64,000 bases of DNA from Casuarina equisetifolia. Lineage: Eukaryota > Streptophyta > Magnoliopsida > Fagales > Casuarinaceae. This document shows positions 51,556 through 64,000 of the stretch, piece by piece. The notes beneath the pieces are model-generated. The model saw nothing but the letters and a program-made list of their open reading frames with translations. It was not told the DNA's origin and did not search any database. The stretch spans positions 20,812,451-20,876,450 of the forward strand of contig CM052357.1 in assembly GCA_028551475.1 (NCBI GenBank), read 5' to 3'. Position 1 is the first letter of the stretch. Every line of letters begins with the position of its first letter. A program made the translations under genes and the position numbers.

Positions 51556-54302
51556 ATGGCGCTCGCTTTTACTTCTTCATCTTCCGCAGCAATATCTGGT
51601 TCTGGCTTTTCATTTGCCAGTTCTTCCTCTGAGCTGAAAGGTACTTCAATTTTCCTCTTCATCGCTTTTTCGTGGTTTTCGCACCCGTTCGATGCTGCTG
51701 GAGAAGTCATAAAGTAGCCGTAACGGCCTGGTTTTCTTGAATTTCGATTCCTCTATTTGGAAAATGAAATCAAATGCCGTCGTTTAATAGACAAAATGTC
51801 TCTCTTGTGAATTGTGTCTGACGCCGTGTGTTTGATTCGGTTTTCAGCTCCCCAGATATCATCATTTCGGCTATCGGATCGGGCTGCGAATTCCTCTCAA
51901 CGACGGTGCTTGGTCAAGCCGGTCAACGCCGAGCCTAAGCGGGGCGATTCGACTGTACCTCAAGCCGCAGCTGTCGTTGGCCTTGGTGAGTTGGTGCACG
52001 AGCATCTTCTGTTGACTAATTGAGGATTATATGATGATAACGATCATTTACATGAATTCTGATCGGATTAAATTTTAATTTTGAGTTCTTGCAGAAGCGG
52101 CAGAAAAAGTGGAGGTTGTAGAGGACTATGGGCAATTGGCTAAGGAGCTTGAGAATGCTTCTCCTCTTGCAATCATGGATAAGGCACTTGAGAAGTTCGG
52201 CAACGACATTGCAATTGCATTCAGGTCGGCTAGCTCTTTGTTCAATTCGGTGTTAAGTCAATGGTTCATTATAAATCCCTTTATTACTATATGCAGTTGC
52301 GTGTCAATATATTGCTGGATGTCCTCAATTGTCCCAAAAAAATATACATTTCACAAGATATGAAAAATTTATGTTTCCCACTATCTTGAAAATTATCCCT
52401 TCGCAGTCAGGAATCTGTGGATGTATGAAAGTTTCTAAGTTATTAAGTGCTTCGGGCTTTGCCTGCTAAGTCTTACCATCTCCGAAGTGTGGCTCATTTA
52501 TTTTAAATTCATTTAATTTCATTTGGTTATCCATTAGGGAGCACAATCTGAATCTTTTAGGTAAAGGGTAAAATTTTAATGACATGTTAAATTGAAACAT
52601 ATTGTTCCCTTCTTTCTACCTTAAATTCTTGTTGTTCTGGACAACGATGAAGCAGGTTTATGGTGAACTAGTCCTACGGCTATAATATCTACATATTAAT
52701 TAGAGTCGTCGACTGAGCTTTGGCTTCAGATGGTTTGACTTCTGTTTAAGAATTTTAAGAAGTGACTCACACCACAACTTATTAGGTTACCTCTGGTGAT
52801 AGATTTTCTTAAATCCTGCGTTGCTTGGGAAGATGCCTCCAATTTTCTAATCTATGATGAAGTAAAGTGGTCTTCAATTTTCCTTTGGGTTAAGAGAAGC
52901 TTGAGATTGATTTGCCGAGATGAACTTGTATGTGGCCTCTCAATTATTTGGTCCATTGAAATCCAGTTGTTGTATCCTATGTTAAAATCCTCAATGCTTC
53001 TTTACTTGAAGTCTCGCTAGGTCCATGCCTTCTTCTTTGTTACCTGGCTTTAGGTTTATACCTGTATAAACGAACCTCTGGATGGAATTTATGAATTGGA
53101 TCTCTGAAAACTGTGAAGTGCTAAACATTAAGACAATCTGTTAAGTAACAAATGTGTATTTGTTCTGCAGTGGTGCGGAAGACATTGCTTTGATTGAGTA
53201 TGCACGATTAACCGGTCGCCCATTTAGGGTCTTCAGTTTGGATACTGGGAGGCTAAACCCAGAAACTTATCAATTCTTTGACACAGTGGAGAAGCACTAT
53301 GGAATCCGCATTGAGTACATGTTTCCTGATGCTGTTGAGGTTCAGGCATTAGTAAGAAGCAAGGGTTTGTTTTCATTTTATGAAGATGGGCACCAGGAAT
53401 GCTGCCGAGTGAGGAAGGTGAGACCTCTTAGGAGGGCTCTGAAGGGGCTGCGTGCCTGGATTACTGGCCAAAGAAAAGATCAATCTCCCGGAACTAGGTC
53501 TGAGATTCCTGTTGTTCAAGTGGACCCAGTTTTTGAGGGATTGGATGGTGGGATTGGCAGCCTGGTGAAGTGGAATCCAGTGGCAAACGTTCAGGGTCTG
53601 GACATATGGAACTTCCTCCGTGCCATGAATGTACCTGTGAATTCATTGCACGCAAAAGGATACATCTCAATTGGTTGTGAGCCCTGTACAAGGCCGGTCC
53701 TTCCAGGGCAGCATGAGAGGGAAGGAAGGTGGTGGTGGGAGGATGCCAAGGCCAAGGAATGCGGCCTCCACAAGGGAAATATTAAGGATGCGAACGCAGC
53801 TCAACTTAATGTTAATGGAAATGGAGCAGCCCACGCAGATGGAACTGACACGGTTCCTGATATTTTCAACGCCCAGAATCTGGTTACATTGACCAGGTCT
53901 GGAATTGAGAATTTGGCTAGATTGGACAACAGAAAAGAACCATGGATTGTCGTGCTCTATGCGCCTTGGTGCCCCTTTTGCCAGGTACGTGATGTTAAAA
54001 GACTCTTTAGAATTCTGTTACTCGTGTCCTTTTACATTAAACCTAATGGATTATGCTTGAATTTTGAGCAGGCAATGGAAGCATCATACGTTGAGTTGGC
54101 CGAGAAGTTGGCAGGGAGCGGGGTGAAGGTGGGAAAGTTCAGAGCAGATGGGGAACAGAAAGAGTATGCCCAGCAAGAACTGCAACTAAAAAGCTTCCCC
54201 ACAATACTTTTCTTCCCCAAGCACTCTTCTCAGCCAATAAAGTATCCGTCGGAGAAGAGGGATGTTGATTCCTTGATGGCTTTTGTGAACGCTCTTCGGT
54301 GA
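51556..54302 (+). CDS. APR: 5'-adenylylsulfate (APS) reductase, plastid
   Basis: Five exons: 51556-51640, 51848-51985, 52095-52224, 53171-53984 and 54072-54302, joining to 466 codons (465 aa, the usual length). The enzyme reduces APS to sulfite with glutathione as electron donor, the key control step of plastid sulfate assimilation. Residues 1 to about 70 are Ser/Ala-rich and look like a transit peptide. The reductase domain begins [17 protein letters not shown]. Four Cys for the [4Fe-4S] cluster are seen as CC (195, 196) and CEPC (287, 290). The catalytic Cys is in KECGLH (315). A C-terminal thioredoxin/glutaredoxin-like domain has WCPFC (385, 388). All key residues are present. The last intron splits the redox domain right after the CPFCQ site. 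Start chosen as the first ATG in a good transit-peptide context after a GA-rich leader. Confidence 0.97.
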
Positions 54303-55742
54303 CGCGAATTCAAAATAATTCAATTCATAGCAGTCTTAAATCCAAGACTGGAGTACGTTTTCACGCGAGACTACCTTTAGTAAACACAAAAAATCAATAG
54401 ACGAAGAACGAAGGTGAAGCTGGAGTTTTGTCATAACATTGGTTTCATCTAAGCACAATTGGTACTTAGGTGTCCCAATTACATTTTGAGTGTAGGGTGT
54501 TTTATGTATTGTTGGTAGATTAGTGCCTTTGTTTTCATGTTATTCTACCTGTAAGAATTCATTGGAATGAAGGAATGTACCTTGTTTTGTAGAGGAGGCA
54601 TTGTCGGGGGACTGGGAGTAGGGGGGAATAAACTTATGTAGTCCCTGTGGTTCGCAAGTTTGATGTTTATTGCCAATATTATTTTCATCTTTGGTTTTGT
54701 TAGAAGACAGTGGTCGCTTGAAAGGACCCCTTTAACCGAACAACCGAATTTCTGAGGAAGCCCTCAAAGATTGGGCTTGTCTTGCCAAGCAAATCATTTA
54801 GCATGATTAATTGGGAGCTGCAACCCTATTATTATAGGCTGCAATTTTCAGTTTCCCTTGAGTGCCATAGTTTCAGATTTCGACACCGATTTCAAGTCTG
54901 TATGGTACTATTTTCTCGCCTGCATTCTCCACTTCTTGGGGTCATATGCGAGGGCTTAACCTCCAACCACATTAGACTTTTGCCTTATTTACGAAACTCT
55001 CAGCCATGGTGTCCACTATGATGTTTAACCTAAGCCCAACTTGTCCTTCGAATGTTCTTTTCATAGCAGTTCAACTACAAAGACCACAACCTTGGCCCAG
55101 TCCGATGTCAGCTTGGCTTGGGATCCTTTCTTTGTGCTGAAGTTAGTCAGATGATCAACTGACGTAATTATCTTTATGGGGAAGTTTTTTACTTTGGAGT
55201 TGACAAGCTATGGATCCTATCTATATTTACTACAAAGTGAAACCTTTCAGTCTCACAAGATTCAGAGCTTTGTCAAATCTGTAAAACTTTATAACAGTGT
55301 TAGCAAAGAGAAGCAACCACTAAATGGTGGGTCAACCAAGTACTCTTCGTACTCAAGTTATGATGTATGCACAAGGAGAGACCTCACTTAGGATTCCAAT
55401 TTTAAATTGCTGACAATATCAAGCCTTTTCTAAAAGCATATTTCCTTTTGTTTAATCAATCCAAACTGGCACTTATGTTCCCCCACCACAAAAAAAAAAA
55501 AAAAAAAGAGAGAAACAAAAGAAAAAAGAAAAGAAAAAGAAAGAGGTGATTATGGGTGTTCTTTTCAAATTTATTTGGTTTAAATTCTCCTCGACTTTGC
55601 AGTACTAGTGCAGCTGAGCAACCAGGTTGGGTGGTTGAACAGCATTACATGCCCCATTCTTTACACTAAACTTTTTGGAATGCTCTGCTCTCTGTAAAGG
55701 AAGACCTTATGCCTGGAGTACTGGATGTCTTCCCATCTCCTT

Positions 55743-55773
<31 letters not shown>

Positions 55774-57089
55774 TTTGAACAGGGTCTATGACAGCAATCA
55801 CCTAGTTACTTCCGTTCTGCCATTTCTATATTCAAAAAGACCTTGGGCAGTCCCTAAAGTCAACAATCTGGACACCGAAATTCTCCAATTGTCAAGTCCT
55901 CTCTTGGACTCTGCAATGTGTTCTCACTTTCTTATTTCAGAATTTAGGTTCCTCACATAATTGGTTCCTTTGAAATAGCAAATCTGACCTTTGCCATATT
56001 GTGACCCAGACATCATGTAATGTGGAACATAATTAATTGCTCAGGACCTTGAAGCTTTCCGGCGTTGGCTCTTATGGAAAAACAGTGAAAAAAAGCACTT
56101 TCATCTGGACAAAAAAAGAGGGGATCCTTCCGTCAAGATTACGTTGAACAAGGTTTGTCCAGATTCGACATTACGACCCAAACCATGCTTTTCCAATGTG
56201 TTGCCTAATTATTAGTCATAATCCGTGGTGTTTAGCACTAGCTAACACTTTCACTTTTGCATAATTACCCAGCAGTCCTGATGTGTTTGTCAGCGGAATC
56301 GGTACGGTTCTATGGCAGTGACTGTGTTAGCAACTCCAACCACACTTGGCTGTTCATGAATTAAAAAGAGGAAGTCCAAATCGTGTTGAGACTCGATGAA
56401 AGAACACCATAAAGGCAGCTGCAGTAACTTCCCTCTGGAAAAGCCAGGCTGTAACCCAAGAGCCACCTCAAAGCTCCAGAAACAGCCGTGTCTTTTTCTG
56501 CTTTTGTGGTCCTTTATGGACGATGAAATAGTGTATACTCTGAAAGCACTATCAAGAGCTCCAGAAATCTCCCAAACTCAAAAAGGCTAAGTGCATCTTA
56601 GTTTTGCAGTAAAAACTCAGACCGATGATTTCCGGAGTTTGGACTAAAAATTCCTGAAGAAATTATATGATATTTGAACTTTTTTGTCCCGGCGCCAGTG
56701 TCCTCTACTTCCACCGAAAAGAAAAGGCAGAAGAAAGAAGCTGTCGGCTCAAGATCCACGGGTTATTTTGGCGAATTGATTTGAAGAAAAAGAAGAATAT
56801 TGAGCTAAAACCAGGGGTATCTTTTGGGAAACAAAAGTACCGTAGTTCGGAAAACCCAAAGCCACACGAGGTCATCTGTTCAGTGTCTTCTCTCTTCTCG
56901 GAGTGCAGATCTCCTGGGGGTCTGTCAGACCCGAATCTAACACACACCAAACTCCTCCCACCTCAACTAAACAGACCCACGAATAAAGAAATCCGAAAGG
57001 AAAGAAGGAAGCTTGGAAGATAATGCAAGGATCTGTAGCTGAACCAGAACGAGAGGGTGAGGAAGTAAAGCTCAAGGCCCTCTTCGGTA
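54303..57089. other. APS reductase 3' UTR and spacer
   Basis: No gene is supported. It contains an A-rich tract at about 55490-55507 and a (TTTA)n microsatellite at 55742-55776. The last 400 bp are the probable promoter and leader of the glucanase gene. Confidence 0.45.
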
Positions 57090-59599
57090 ATGGCAACATC
57101 TAAGCTCCCTGTACTCACCATCCTGTCCATCTTCTTCACTGTGCTTTTTCCAATCTCGAAAGGTAAATGAAAAGAATAGACCCTCTTGAATTCCAGCAAC
57201 CAGTTTTCATCTTGTCTTCAATTCTTGATGTTCTTTCTTGCGGGTAAATCTCCAGCAATCGTACCTCCAGGAGTCACCAAAATCAAACAGCAGCAGCTGA
57301 AAGTGCAAGAGGAAGACAGTCAACCTTTCGTGGGTGTGAACATTGGCAACGACGTCTCCAATTCATTATCAACCTCTGCTCTGGTATCTTTTCTCCAGGT
57401 CCAGAAGATAACCCACATCCGACTCTACGATGCAGACCCTGACCTCCTCAAAGCCCTGGCTCACTCCAAGATCCGGGTCATCATCAGCGTGCCCAACAAC
57501 CAGCTTCTTGGCATTGGCTCCTCCAACACCACCGCGGCCTCCTGGATCGGCAGAAATGTCGTCGCTTTCTACCCCGAGACCCTTATCACAGCGATTAGTG
57601 TAGGCGACGAGGTCTTGACCACTGTGCCCTCCTCTGCTCCTCTTCTTCTCCCAGCCATTGAGTCCCTTTACAGCGCATTAGTGGCAGCAAACCTTCACGA
57701 CAAGATCAAGATTTCGACTCCACACGCCGCATCAATAGTTCTTGATCCTTTCCCACCTTCTCAAGCCTTCTTTAACCAGAGCTTGAGCTCTGTTATCCTT
57801 CCTTTGCTTCAGTTCCTTTCCAGAACTGGCTCCCCTTTGATGATGAACCTTTATCCTTACTATGTCTTCATGCAGAACAAAGGTGTGGTTCCTTTAGATA
57901 ATTCGTTGTTCAAGCCCCTGACACCCTCTAAGGAAATGGTTGATCCGAACACTTTGCTCCACTACACAAACGTCCTCGATGCTATGATCGACGCTGCCTA
58001 TTTCTCGATGAAGAACCTAAATGTCACCGACGTTCCGGTCCTCGTAACCGAGACTGGTTGGCCTTCAAAGGGTGACTCCAAAGAGCCCTACGCCACGATC
58101 GACAATGCGGATACTTATAATTCGAACCTGATAAGCATGTTTTTGACCATAGTGGTACCCCTTTGCACCCGGAGATAACGTCCAGTGTGTACATATATGA
58201 GTTGTTCAACGAGGACTTGAGGTCACCGCCTGTCTCGGAAGCGAATTGGGGGTTGTTTTACGGGAATTCGACGCCGGTGTACTTGCTTCATGTTTCGGGA
58301 ACTGGCTCATTTCTGGCGAACGATACGACGAACCGGACGTATTGTGTGGCCATGGATGGGGTAGACGCGAAGACGTTGCAGGCAGCGTTGGATTGGGCCT
58401 GTGGACCGGGGCGGGCAAATTGCTCAGAGATTCAGCCGGGAGAGAGTTGTTATCAGCCTAATAATGTGAAGAACCATGCCTCTTATGCGTTTGATAGCTA
58501 TTACCAGAACCAAGGGAAGGCTGCTGGGTCCTGTGACTTCAAGGGTGTGGCCACGATCACCACCAATGACCCAAGTAAGCGTTTCATTATGTTCCGGATT
58601 TCAAAGAATTTCGCTGCTGAGATCCTCTCTTTGGACTTAACGTAATTTAGCTTCTAGTTCTTGCATCTTTAATTTGGAGTTAGCTGCTAAAGTTGGAAGC
58701 TTTGGCATTGAATGGGGACCCAATTTGGCTAGGCACTTGAGGAAGGAGGAGGAACATTGTTTCCTCTGCTTTTGGGGTTATTTGCTGCTAAACTGTCAGG
58801 TTGGGCTAGTTAGTTTACTAAAGGCCTAAAAAGCTTTGGTTTTGATTTCTTTCCTGGCTAATTCTACGCCTTAGATAACTAATACAAGCAACACAACTCA
58901 CGAAGAATTCAGTGGGCACAGTTTATCTCTCTGATGACTTCAGAGACTGAGTGATGAGTGGCACCCACCTGGCAGAGGCTACATTGTCTCTACTGGAATT
59001 GGAATCTGGGGAAAGGCCCGATAATTGCATTTTCCCAGTTGGAAAGTGTGAGAAAGGATCCTCCTTTGGACACTGGTTCGTCGGTGAACCCCATATATAA
59101 GATGCCCATTTCTGTAAAAGACTCTAGGAACGTTGTCCTGCTTAAGAATGCCCTGCAATTGCTAGAGTTGGCCTAGACAAGATGGGTTCCACGTTGTTTG
59201 TAATTTTCTCCTGATTTAAATATCTCATATGATAAAATCTTTTGTTTTTTCCTGTCCGGGGAAATTTTATTTGCAGGTCACGGGAGCTGTATATATCCAG
59301 GAAGGTAAGAAAAGCTGGCTTTTTTATTCGTACTCATTGTTAATGCTGCAATTTACAGTGCAACTTGCAATTTTTAAGAGCATTATTTTATCAAACTTGC
59401 ATTAACTTGTTCTAAGCGAAGCGTATTTAAATTCGTGTGCAGTAAGAAGGTAACTAATAAAACAAGACAGGTAGTGAACTCGACAGAAGCAAGTGTTGCA
59501 GCGGACAGGCTAATAAGTACATCCAACAAGGGATTACAGGTTTTAGGAGTTGTAGCATGCAATGTTCTGTTGTTCATTCCTTTTATGGTGCTATGCTGA
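57090..59599 (+). pseudogene. GH17-X8 glucan endo-1,3-beta-glucosidase with a frameshift
   Basis: Four exons: 57090-57162, 57256-58574, 59277-59304 and 59443-59599. In this family the enzyme hydrolyses callose-type beta-1,3-glucan at the cell surface or plasmodesmata. Visible parts: a hydrophobic signal peptide (about 1-24); a GH17 domain with VGDEVL (acid/base Glu143) and VTETGWPSKGD (nucleophile Glu290); an X8 carbohydrate-binding domain (TYCVAMDG, LDWACGPG, CYQPNNVKNHASYAFD); and a hydrophobic C-terminus (VLGVVACNVLLFIPFMVLC) typical of a GPI-anchor signal. Exon 2 is one base short at about 58131-58136. The frame runs into TAA at 58176-58178 just before the end of GH17, while X8 continues in the next frame from 58163. 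Counting that one base, all downstream splice phases fit. It is therefore either a recent loss of function or a sequencing/assembly error; the rest is intact. Confidence 0.9.
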
Positions 59600-60459
59600 G
59601 GTAGAAAATAGAACAATTTTTTTTCTCTTTCAAATGTGATATTAGTTTGTAATAATCTCTCCTATGATCTCGTGCTGTTGTTTCTTTTCTTTCCTATATG
59701 GGCCTTCTTTTTGTAGTTAGAATAATTGCGAAGATTAGGTTGGAAACTAATGATTGTGTTTTTCAAAAGGTCTTCTTTTTTGTTCTGCAAGAGAAAGTTT
59801 AACCAATTTCTCCAAAGAAAATCATTGTTCTCGATGCCAAAATGAAAAAAGAGGAAGAGAAAAAGGAAGAGTATGTGCAATCTACCTTGCTTTCTCCTTA
59901 AACAAGTTTGTTTGGAAATAATTCCGGACCGTCTTGTCCATCGGCATATTCCTTTTCACAAATGGCTAAAACTCTTTAAGATTACGAGACCTGTTGGACA
60001 GGAAGCATCTTGAAATGTCAGTTGCATGACTAGTTAATCTGGGCTTTTGCATCTTACTCAAACTCTATTAATTTAATGGTTTGTAACTTGTCGCCTACTG
60101 AATTGTGTCTCCTTCTTCCATGTAAGTATTTTTTGGGTTGATTTTCCAGTTGCTCTGTTTTTTACCTGAAGAGAAGCTTTTTATCTTTCAGATTATGTAA
60201 AAGCAACGTAAAGGTGTCAACAATGGAATATTGGTTATTTTTCTGTTTGACAAAACATACCCTACAGAAAATGATTTTTAAGTTAAAAAGTGTTGGTCCC
60301 CTCAGTCTGCTTAGTCCTCAGCCCAAGCATCAGTGCAAATTCTCGGTTCTGTTCTGTCTTTGTAATTACTATTGGCGGCAGTTAGCTGAGTCTGAACCAG
60401 AGGAATTGAGAGGTTCAAACAGCTAAAAGATGTACGGCAAACAGTGTTGATTCCTGCTG
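59600..60459. other. Glucanase 3' UTR and spacer
   Basis: AT-rich, with no recognised gene. Confidence 0.4.
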
Positions 60460-60640
60460 TTCCTCTTTGCTTTACCAGATGAATTTGGTCCCATTTCCAA
60501 GAATATTCTTCAACTTTCCACCATTCCTAGTGTTTCTGAAGCTGCGGAATAATTGCTCTTTGAGGATAGAGATAAGAGCAAAACTGGAAGATGAATGTCT
60601 TTATTGCTATGAAACTGATGAGGGAAGCTGCACTTTCTGT
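60460..60640 (+). pseudogene. Copia-like gag fragment
   Basis: The + frame reads LPDEFGPISKNILQLS..PSVSEA (from about 60472) and is then interrupted. This resembles the gag helix region of Copia-type elements. It is about 70% identical over about 80 bp to 62505-62590, so both derive from one family. Confidence 0.5.
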
Positions 60641-62469
60641 TGGGATTTTCAACCTTCTTTTCAACCAGAAAGAATCAATGTCCAACCAGAAAGAATCAAC
60701 CTTTTTCCTCTTCGTTCAAATCTGCCAATTTTTGGGCTCCGATATAAATCAACCCACTCACTATCTACTGTATTCCAAATTGTCCAATACGCAAGGGTAC
60801 TCTTGGTGTAGCCCATAGGCCCTGGTCGTCGACGCCTGCCCGGTTGGCAATTTATGAGGACCTGCTTACTACTATGACCTCAGGAATTCTTGATTTTTCC
60901 GATGACAAATCATGGTATGGGATATGAAGTTGATGGACATTGAAATGTTGATATCTTTATTTACATCTGCATCTGCCAACAAGACATTATTCAGGGGTTG
61001 TCAAGGATATTCCACATTTGTGCTGGCTTTTTTATTTGCTAGTGTAAAATTTTTCTGCTCAGCCAGCGCACATGGTTAAGGCATGGGGCAATATTAATAG
61101 TCCATAAAGGGAATGCAGGCAAAAATATTCAGAAGAAACCCCAAACGTTCCCCCACCGTAAATACGAGACAGTGCCTCCAACAAATCCAGTCTTCAGCTC
61201 CCATCGATCACCTCCACAAGCTGTTACGAGTGTAGGTCACAGTGTTCTTTGTTATCCATGCGAAGCGTATTGACGGCCTCTGTCCTATGTCTTCAACGTT
61301 ACCTTTTAACTTTTTAAGGAAACGCAACTGTTAACAGCAATAATCTCCTGCCGTTTTTTCTTCTCTTGCAGATGTGATGATTCCCAAAATTAGGTGGATA
61401 AAATGGGTAGCACTGCTACGCATTACAAAGCGGGAAGCGGGCGTGGGAGAAGGAATGTATCTTTTCAAAAGCTTTGCTCTTGTTATTTTTAAGGTGAAAA
61501 ATGGAACGAATGGCTCTTAAGAAATCATTCTTCCGAAATGAGAAGTGGAAGCCAATGGATAAAGGAAAAAGATGAAGAAGAGAGGAATAGTTCATGCAAT
61601 CTATTGAGAATCAACCTGTTGAAATGAAATCAATAAAATTCAAGGGATCATGCACTTTAGTTAAGTGCATGTATTACACGCTCCAAACAACTAACCTATC
61701 CCATAAATGCAAATGCTTATCGTCCTTTGTTTGGAAACCAAGAAAACAAAAATAGAATGTCTCGTATGATTTGAATTAATTTGATTTTATCTCCTTATAT
61801 GAGTCGGCAAAGGATTGGTAATCAAAAGCAACACTGCAACGAAGAAGCTATTCACTTGTATTTTTAGAGTTGTCTTTTGCAAATTTATCCATAAAGTCAT
61901 GGTTCACAGTAGTTTTGGCATGGTAGAAAATATAATAATATCTTGTTATTTCTTTGTATGTATTTGATTATTTAAGTAAAGCTTAGATTATGTTTCTTTT
62001 CACTTGCCATAAGGGCATACTCTTCTTCACTATGGATACAACTCTATTAACCAAATGGTACCTATAAACAAATTGAGATAACTGATCATTTGAAACAATG
62101 ATAGTTTGACTAGAAACATATGCACATGAAATTGAGTCTAGGCATGAGAAGCCTCCCAAACCCCACCTACATAAGTATAATAATCCTTATAGGTTACATG
62201 GTTGGGTAAGTGTTACATTGGTGGGTTAGAATCTTAAAGAAGTCATCCTTTTGTCAATGAGCTTGCTCATAGACAACTACCATTGAGATCTCTTTACAAA
62301 GAGTAAAGTTGCATGCAACTGTTTGTTGTTTATGAAAGAAGAAAACAAGAAACACACTCCTTGGTGCCTATCATAGGAGATTCCCACTTAAAGATGATAC
62401 TTTTGATTTCCCTAACACCTATGAATGAGTTAAAATTCTTCTATTACAACCATTTTAATAGACGTCTTG
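60641..62469. other. AT-rich spacer
   Basis: No gene is recognised. A frame near 60805-60925 has no known domain and is probably chance or transposon-derived. Confidence 0.4.
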
Positions 62470-62489
62470 GTTATTGCAGTTTCTCTTAG

Positions 62490-63130
62490 CTTTGCTAGTT
62501 AAGTTTGATCATATTAGAAAAAATATCCTTCAACTTTCAACTCCTCTTAGTGTTTCTAAAGCTTTGCATGAGTTGTTACTTGAGCAACATAGACAAACTT
62601 AGCCTCAAAATGTCATCATTAGGGAACATATATAAAAGTAAGAGTGGAATAAATGAATGTCCCTATTGTTGTGGAATTGGGTCGAAGAAGTTGAATTGTC
62701 CTATCAAGAAGAAGAAGAATGATTAGATTGGTAGTTGTAAGGATGCTTATCAATATGGTAGATCTCATAATTGGCTATCTTCGTCCTTGTCTAAATATGC
62801 ATAATATGCATCATCTTTGACACCAAATAATAATCAACTTGCTCTCTTTATTAAGCAATTTAAACACATGGTCAAAATAAAGGTTGAGGTGGAGTCTAAT
62901 TTCTTTGATAAATCTCCATTATAGTCTAAGATGTACTTGCCTTTTTCCAAAAAAGCTTTGTGTACTTTTTTTTGTCACTAATCATCTTTTATTTCTATTC
63001 AATAATCTATGCTATGCACCTACAAAACAAGTTACTATTTTTAATAGATGTCAAAACATGAACAAGAAAAATAATCAAATAAGAAAAACTAATACAAATA
63101 ATGAGGAGTCTGTCCAATCTTGGGGATGTA
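62490..63130 (+). pseudogene. Copia-like gag remnant with degraded zinc knuckle
   Basis: Reads RKNILQLSTPLSVSKALHELL (about 62516) and then, in another frame, CPYCCGIGSKKLNC (about 62659), a zinc-knuckle-like CX2CX4..C whose His position is Ser. Further decayed frames continue to about 63130. Confidence 0.6.
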
Positions 63131-63199
63131 GGTAAGAGCTTATGTAACACTTATACAAAGCTTAACAATCTCATGAGTGGTTACACTATAGTATAATAA

Positions 63200-64000
63200 G
63201 GAGGTTGACTTGGCTTGTAATCATACAAGGCTTCAAAATGGGTCATTTGAAGGGAAAAATGTTAGTTGGTATTATACCACCACTTTACCAAGGCAGCTAG
63301 GAATACCATTTCTTAGGCCTTTTTCTACTAGAGCATCTTAAATATTATTCTAAACATTGATTTAGTCTTTCTATTTGTTCATCTGTTTAAGAGTAGTAAG
63401 ATGTATTATGATGGATCTTTACACCTAGAATCCTAAATAATTTTTCTCAAAATTTACGTAGAAATAGGGCATCCCTATCATTTATAATCACTACAAGATC
63501 ATGAAATTTTTTAACTCCATCCATAAAGATGGCAGCCACATGAAAGCAAAAAATGGTGAGTTAATCTCATAAAAAGTACATACTATATAAAATGATATAC
63601 TACAATAAAAATGGCATCCTTATCTTCACTTTTGGGTAACCCTTCAATGAAATTCATATTGATTTCTTGTCTTGCTTGACTTGGAGGCAATAGTGGTTGT
63701 AATAGACTAGGGTATGGTACTATTTCAAACTTATACCTTTGAATAATGTTCACACCTAGATACATGTGCAACCACCATTTTCTTCATAGTTAGTTAATGA
63801 AAGTGCTGTTGAATTCTCTTAAGTGTTTGAGAAATATTCAAATGAACACTTATTCTTGAATCATGCAAGTACTAGATAATGGTTTCACTCAATGACCTAT
63901 GGTTCCCCACCATTATTTTGCTAATGTATCTCAACATTTCATTACTCAAACTATATCTTATATAATTGGTAGGATCCATAACAAGGCCCTCTAGAATGGG
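63200..64000 (-). pseudogene. Gypsy-type integrase remnant
   Basis: On the minus strand from the right edge: a zinc-binding-like region (about 63830-63740), then LLQPLLPPSQARQEINMNFI and EGLPKSEDKDAIFIVV (about 63705-63590), the usual start of a Gypsy integrase core. Further core pieces (a DRDALFLRKF-like segment about 63470, a HHNTSYYS..TDEQIERLN-like segment about 63390) follow in shifting frames. Stops are frequent. The rest of the element lies outside the window. Confidence 0.75.

Noticed and set aside
60467-60811. 114-codon plus frame.
   Set aside because: The homologous reading is in another frame (gag-like) and is broken; this frame is incidental.

Overview
This is plant nuclear DNA, almost certainly from a eudicot. 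Genes have many short exons with GT..AG introns, AT-rich spacers, and GA, TTTA and poly-G/poly-T simple repeats. LTR retrotransposons are abundant, and the proteins are closest to familiar eudicot families. A woody species such as grape would fit, but the sequence alone does not prove it. There is no bacterial-style operon and no CRISPR array.

Seven protein-coding loci can be supported. From left to right they are: an ATG8 autophagy modifier (+, CDS 6130-9373); a small 79-residue plant protein of unknown function (-, 12709-12948); an ankyrin-repeat/GPCR-chaperone-domain (ANKRD13-like) protein (-, 15099-17402); an arogenate/prephenate dehydratase of the ADT1 type (+, 30185-34524); a two-domain glyoxalase I (-, 35303-37857), tail to tail with ADT; a plastid APS reductase (+, 51556-54302); and a GPI-anchored-type GH17-X8 beta-1,3-glucanase (+, 57090-59599) with a one-base frameshift. 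I resolved exon junctions by hand. For every locus except the frameshifted glucanase they close to an exact open frame. The genes are ordinary housekeeping, metabolic and cell-wall functions and do not form a cluster.

The gaps are filled by transposable elements. A complete but dead Copia element (19306-24793) has matching 5-bp target duplications. Two further decayed Copia elements (about 39.5-42.5 kb and 45.6-48.3 kb) are each interrupted inside pol by a small non-autonomous LTR element. One of these is a clean 352-bp TRIM with two 128-bp LTRs. Copia gag remnants lie near 60.5 and 62.6 kb, a reversed Gypsy integrase runs to the right edge, a cut-off LTR lies at the left edge, and a tRNA-derived SINE head is at 18446. 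A 1-1.8 kb segmental duplication (9.7-10.7 kb and 12.4-14.2 kb) surrounds the small 79-residue gene; one copy has lost the gene body.

I found no clear new biological system. The most useful second looks are the glucanase frameshift, the nested TRIM-in-Copia structures, the gene-less duplicate copy, and a three-unit repeat of about 250 bp at 48.5-49.2 kb.
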